Shown here: piece after piece, positions 62,617 to 64,000 of the stretch
Layout of the letters: each line of letters starts with the position of its first letter
Numbering within the stretch: position 1 is the first letter of the stretch
Source of the DNA: AWTP1-13 sp963832445
GTDB lineage: Bacteria > Pseudomonadota > Alphaproteobacteria > Rhizobiales > Hyphomicrobiaceae
Length of the DNA stretch: 64,000 nt
Reading direction: 5' to 3'
NCBI GenBank assembly: GCA_963832445.1
Contig: CAWHUM010000007.1
Span: 148,133-212,132, forward strand
Position numbers and translations under genes: made by a program
Notes under the pieces: generated by a model
The model's database searches: none
The model's input: the letters and a program-made list of their open reading frames with translations, nothing else
What the model was told of the DNA's origin: nothing

Positions 62617-64000
62617 TTATTCCCCTCCACGCGTGTTCACGTCTAAGACAGTAAAGGCGTCCCGGGCGCGGGCCACGGCCGAGGGCGGCCGGTCACGTGT
62701 GTAGAAGTTGCCGAGCACGAGTATGTCCATTTCAGTTCTGAGGAAGCAGGAGACCGCCTCCTCAGGCCGGGCGACAATCGGCTCCTGCTTGTTGAAGCTG
62801 GTATTCAGAACGACTGGCACGCCGGTCAGCTTCATGAACTCCTCGATCAAGCCGTAGTAGCGCGGGTTGGACGCCCGGTCGACGGTCTGGATGCGCCCAG
62901 TCCCATCGACGTGGACGGCTGCCGGGATGGACGTCGACCTTGTCCGTGCCGGACACGTGGCCGCGAGCGGTCATGAAAGGGTCTGGCTTGGCTTATCTCG
63001 AAATAGTCAGCGGCAAACTCGGCGAGCACTGCTGGCGCAAACGGACGAAAGGGCTCGCGATACTTGATCCGGGCGTTGATAAGGTGCGAATTTCGCGCCG
63101 CAGTGGCGAGGCGAGGATGGAGCGGTTCGCCGACGCACCGAGGCCCAGCCTCAAAGCGGCCCTGGAACCATCCGACAATGCGATTTTCCGCGAGGTCACG
63201 GGCGACGCGGCGGAGGAAGCTCTGCTTCGTTTCGAGCTCCTCGAACTTGAGCCCCGCCCCATACAGGGCGCGGCGCATCTGCTCCGGGCTGTAGGCGGAA
63301 CCATAAAAGGCATGCGTCATCTCGAACTCGCGCGGTCTGCCAAGTGTCAGATGATGGTGCCAGAGAGCGCTGCCGAGTGGCGCGCCCGTGTCGGAAGCGC
63401 AGGGGCGGCACCCCATGCTCTCGACGGAAGTCGGTATCGCGCCAGGATGCGCGCATTGGCGACGCAGTTGAGTGCCACGCCGCCGGTCCATCACGAGATT
63501 GCGCGAGGGGATAGGCGTGGCAGCCAAATGACGGGGCGACGTGCAGCACCACATCCTCAGTCACTGCCTGCAGCGCGCGCGCCACGTCGCGATGGCGGTC
63601 GGTGAGCATCTCACCAGGGCGCGCGTGGGGGCCCAAACGCCTCAGGAATCGGGGCTTGAACGGCTTGCGCATGCCGTACTTGTCGTGGCTGAAATAGTTC
63701 ATGTTGATCGAGAATTGCCCCGCCGGCTCGAGGTGCACAATGTCGCGCATGCGTTGAATGAAAGTGGGTGTCGCCGCAGGCCGCCAGGGCCATCACCGTG
63801 CCCTCCTCGAAGGGCTGAAAGCCGAGATAGCGGGTGACGAGAGTGTAGATCATGCCGATGCTGTCGAAAAACCGGCCGTGCCACTGCCGCTCAAGGCGAA
63901 TACCAGCGCCGGCGAAGGTACTCGTCGCGGTGTCGTCACCATAGCCATCGATGACGAGAATGCTGGCCTCCTCGAACGGCGAGACAAAGAAGATCGCGGC
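62617..64000 (-). pseudogene. Second NodU/TobZ-type carbamoyltransferase, multiply frameshifted, runs past the window
   Basis: The frames together spell the C-terminal two thirds of the family: FSINMNYFSHDKYGMRKPFK, FRHGRATRQRSLA, the GWFQGRFEAGP segment, PFRPFAPAVLAE and VVLNTSFNKQEPIVARPEEA. At least four frame changes between about 62850 and 63800 break them up. Sequence order and similarity to the intact gene at 58.5-60.3 kb point to an old duplication or parallel acquisition. The start is beyond 64000. Confidence 0.85.

Overview
The window looks like chromosomal DNA of a GC-rich alphaproteobacterium, most likely of the order Hyphomicrobiales (Bradyrhizobium/Xanthobacteraceae-like). This rests on gene families typical of that group: a GapR/DUF2312 protein, the glycerate kinase-DUF1036-pyruvate kinase block beside N-formylglutamate amidohydrolase/DUF1244, PF04392-type ABC binding proteins starting with an RRREF Tat motif, and group IIC introns. 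Species cannot be named from sequence alone. Every coordinate, start choice and repeat was read by eye; no search was run.

Region 1 (1-1060) is mobile-element debris: a frameshifted IS1595-type transposase and an IstB tail, meeting at a 38-nt palindrome. Region 2 (1.06-38 kb) is mostly intact core and metabolic sequence. It holds a 13-repeat TPR protein, a chemoreceptor downstream of a diheme peroxidase, and a CoA-dependent aromatic degradation cluster (fused flavin monooxygenase/old-yellow-enzyme protein, SDR, GNAT, acyl-CoA ligase) that fits aerobic 2-aminobenzoate or salicylate breakdown. It then holds the conserved gckA-DUF1036-pyk block with the divergent N-formylglutamate amidohydrolase/DUF1244 ORF, a frameshifted cytochrome c, a PaaI thioesterase, a cynABDS cyanate operon, GapR, a sigma-like and a double cold-shock protein, an IMPase followed by a MotA/TolQ-like and OmpA-like pair, PBP1A, a DUF1214/DUF1254 pair and a large hypothetical.

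Region 3 (38-57 kb) is accessory. A tyrosine integrase heads a small island ending near the 3' half of a tRNA-Pro gene. Intact IS481 and IS3 elements, IS21 debris, a second integrase that has lost its catalytic tyrosine, small secreted glycine-rich proteins, a broken CBS-CBS-BON gene, a GYF-HTH protein, a complete group IIC intron, and two broken ABC binding-protein genes next to a serine recombinase fragment follow. An enolase-superfamily gene survives intact.

Region 4 (57-64 kb) holds an amidase, a NodU/TobZ-type O-carbamoyltransferase, a carboxylesterase translationally coupled to a class III aminotransferase remnant, and a second, multiply frameshifted carbamoyltransferase running off the window. 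It reads as an eroded specialised-metabolite locus.

No CRISPR array, rRNA, complete tRNA or recognisable anti-phage system was found. The least explained items are the GYF-HTH protein, the divergent pair of secreted GKGR-tail proteins, the sigma-like/double cold-shock pair, the signal-peptide protein with a Tim44-like tail, and the carbamoyltransferase locus.
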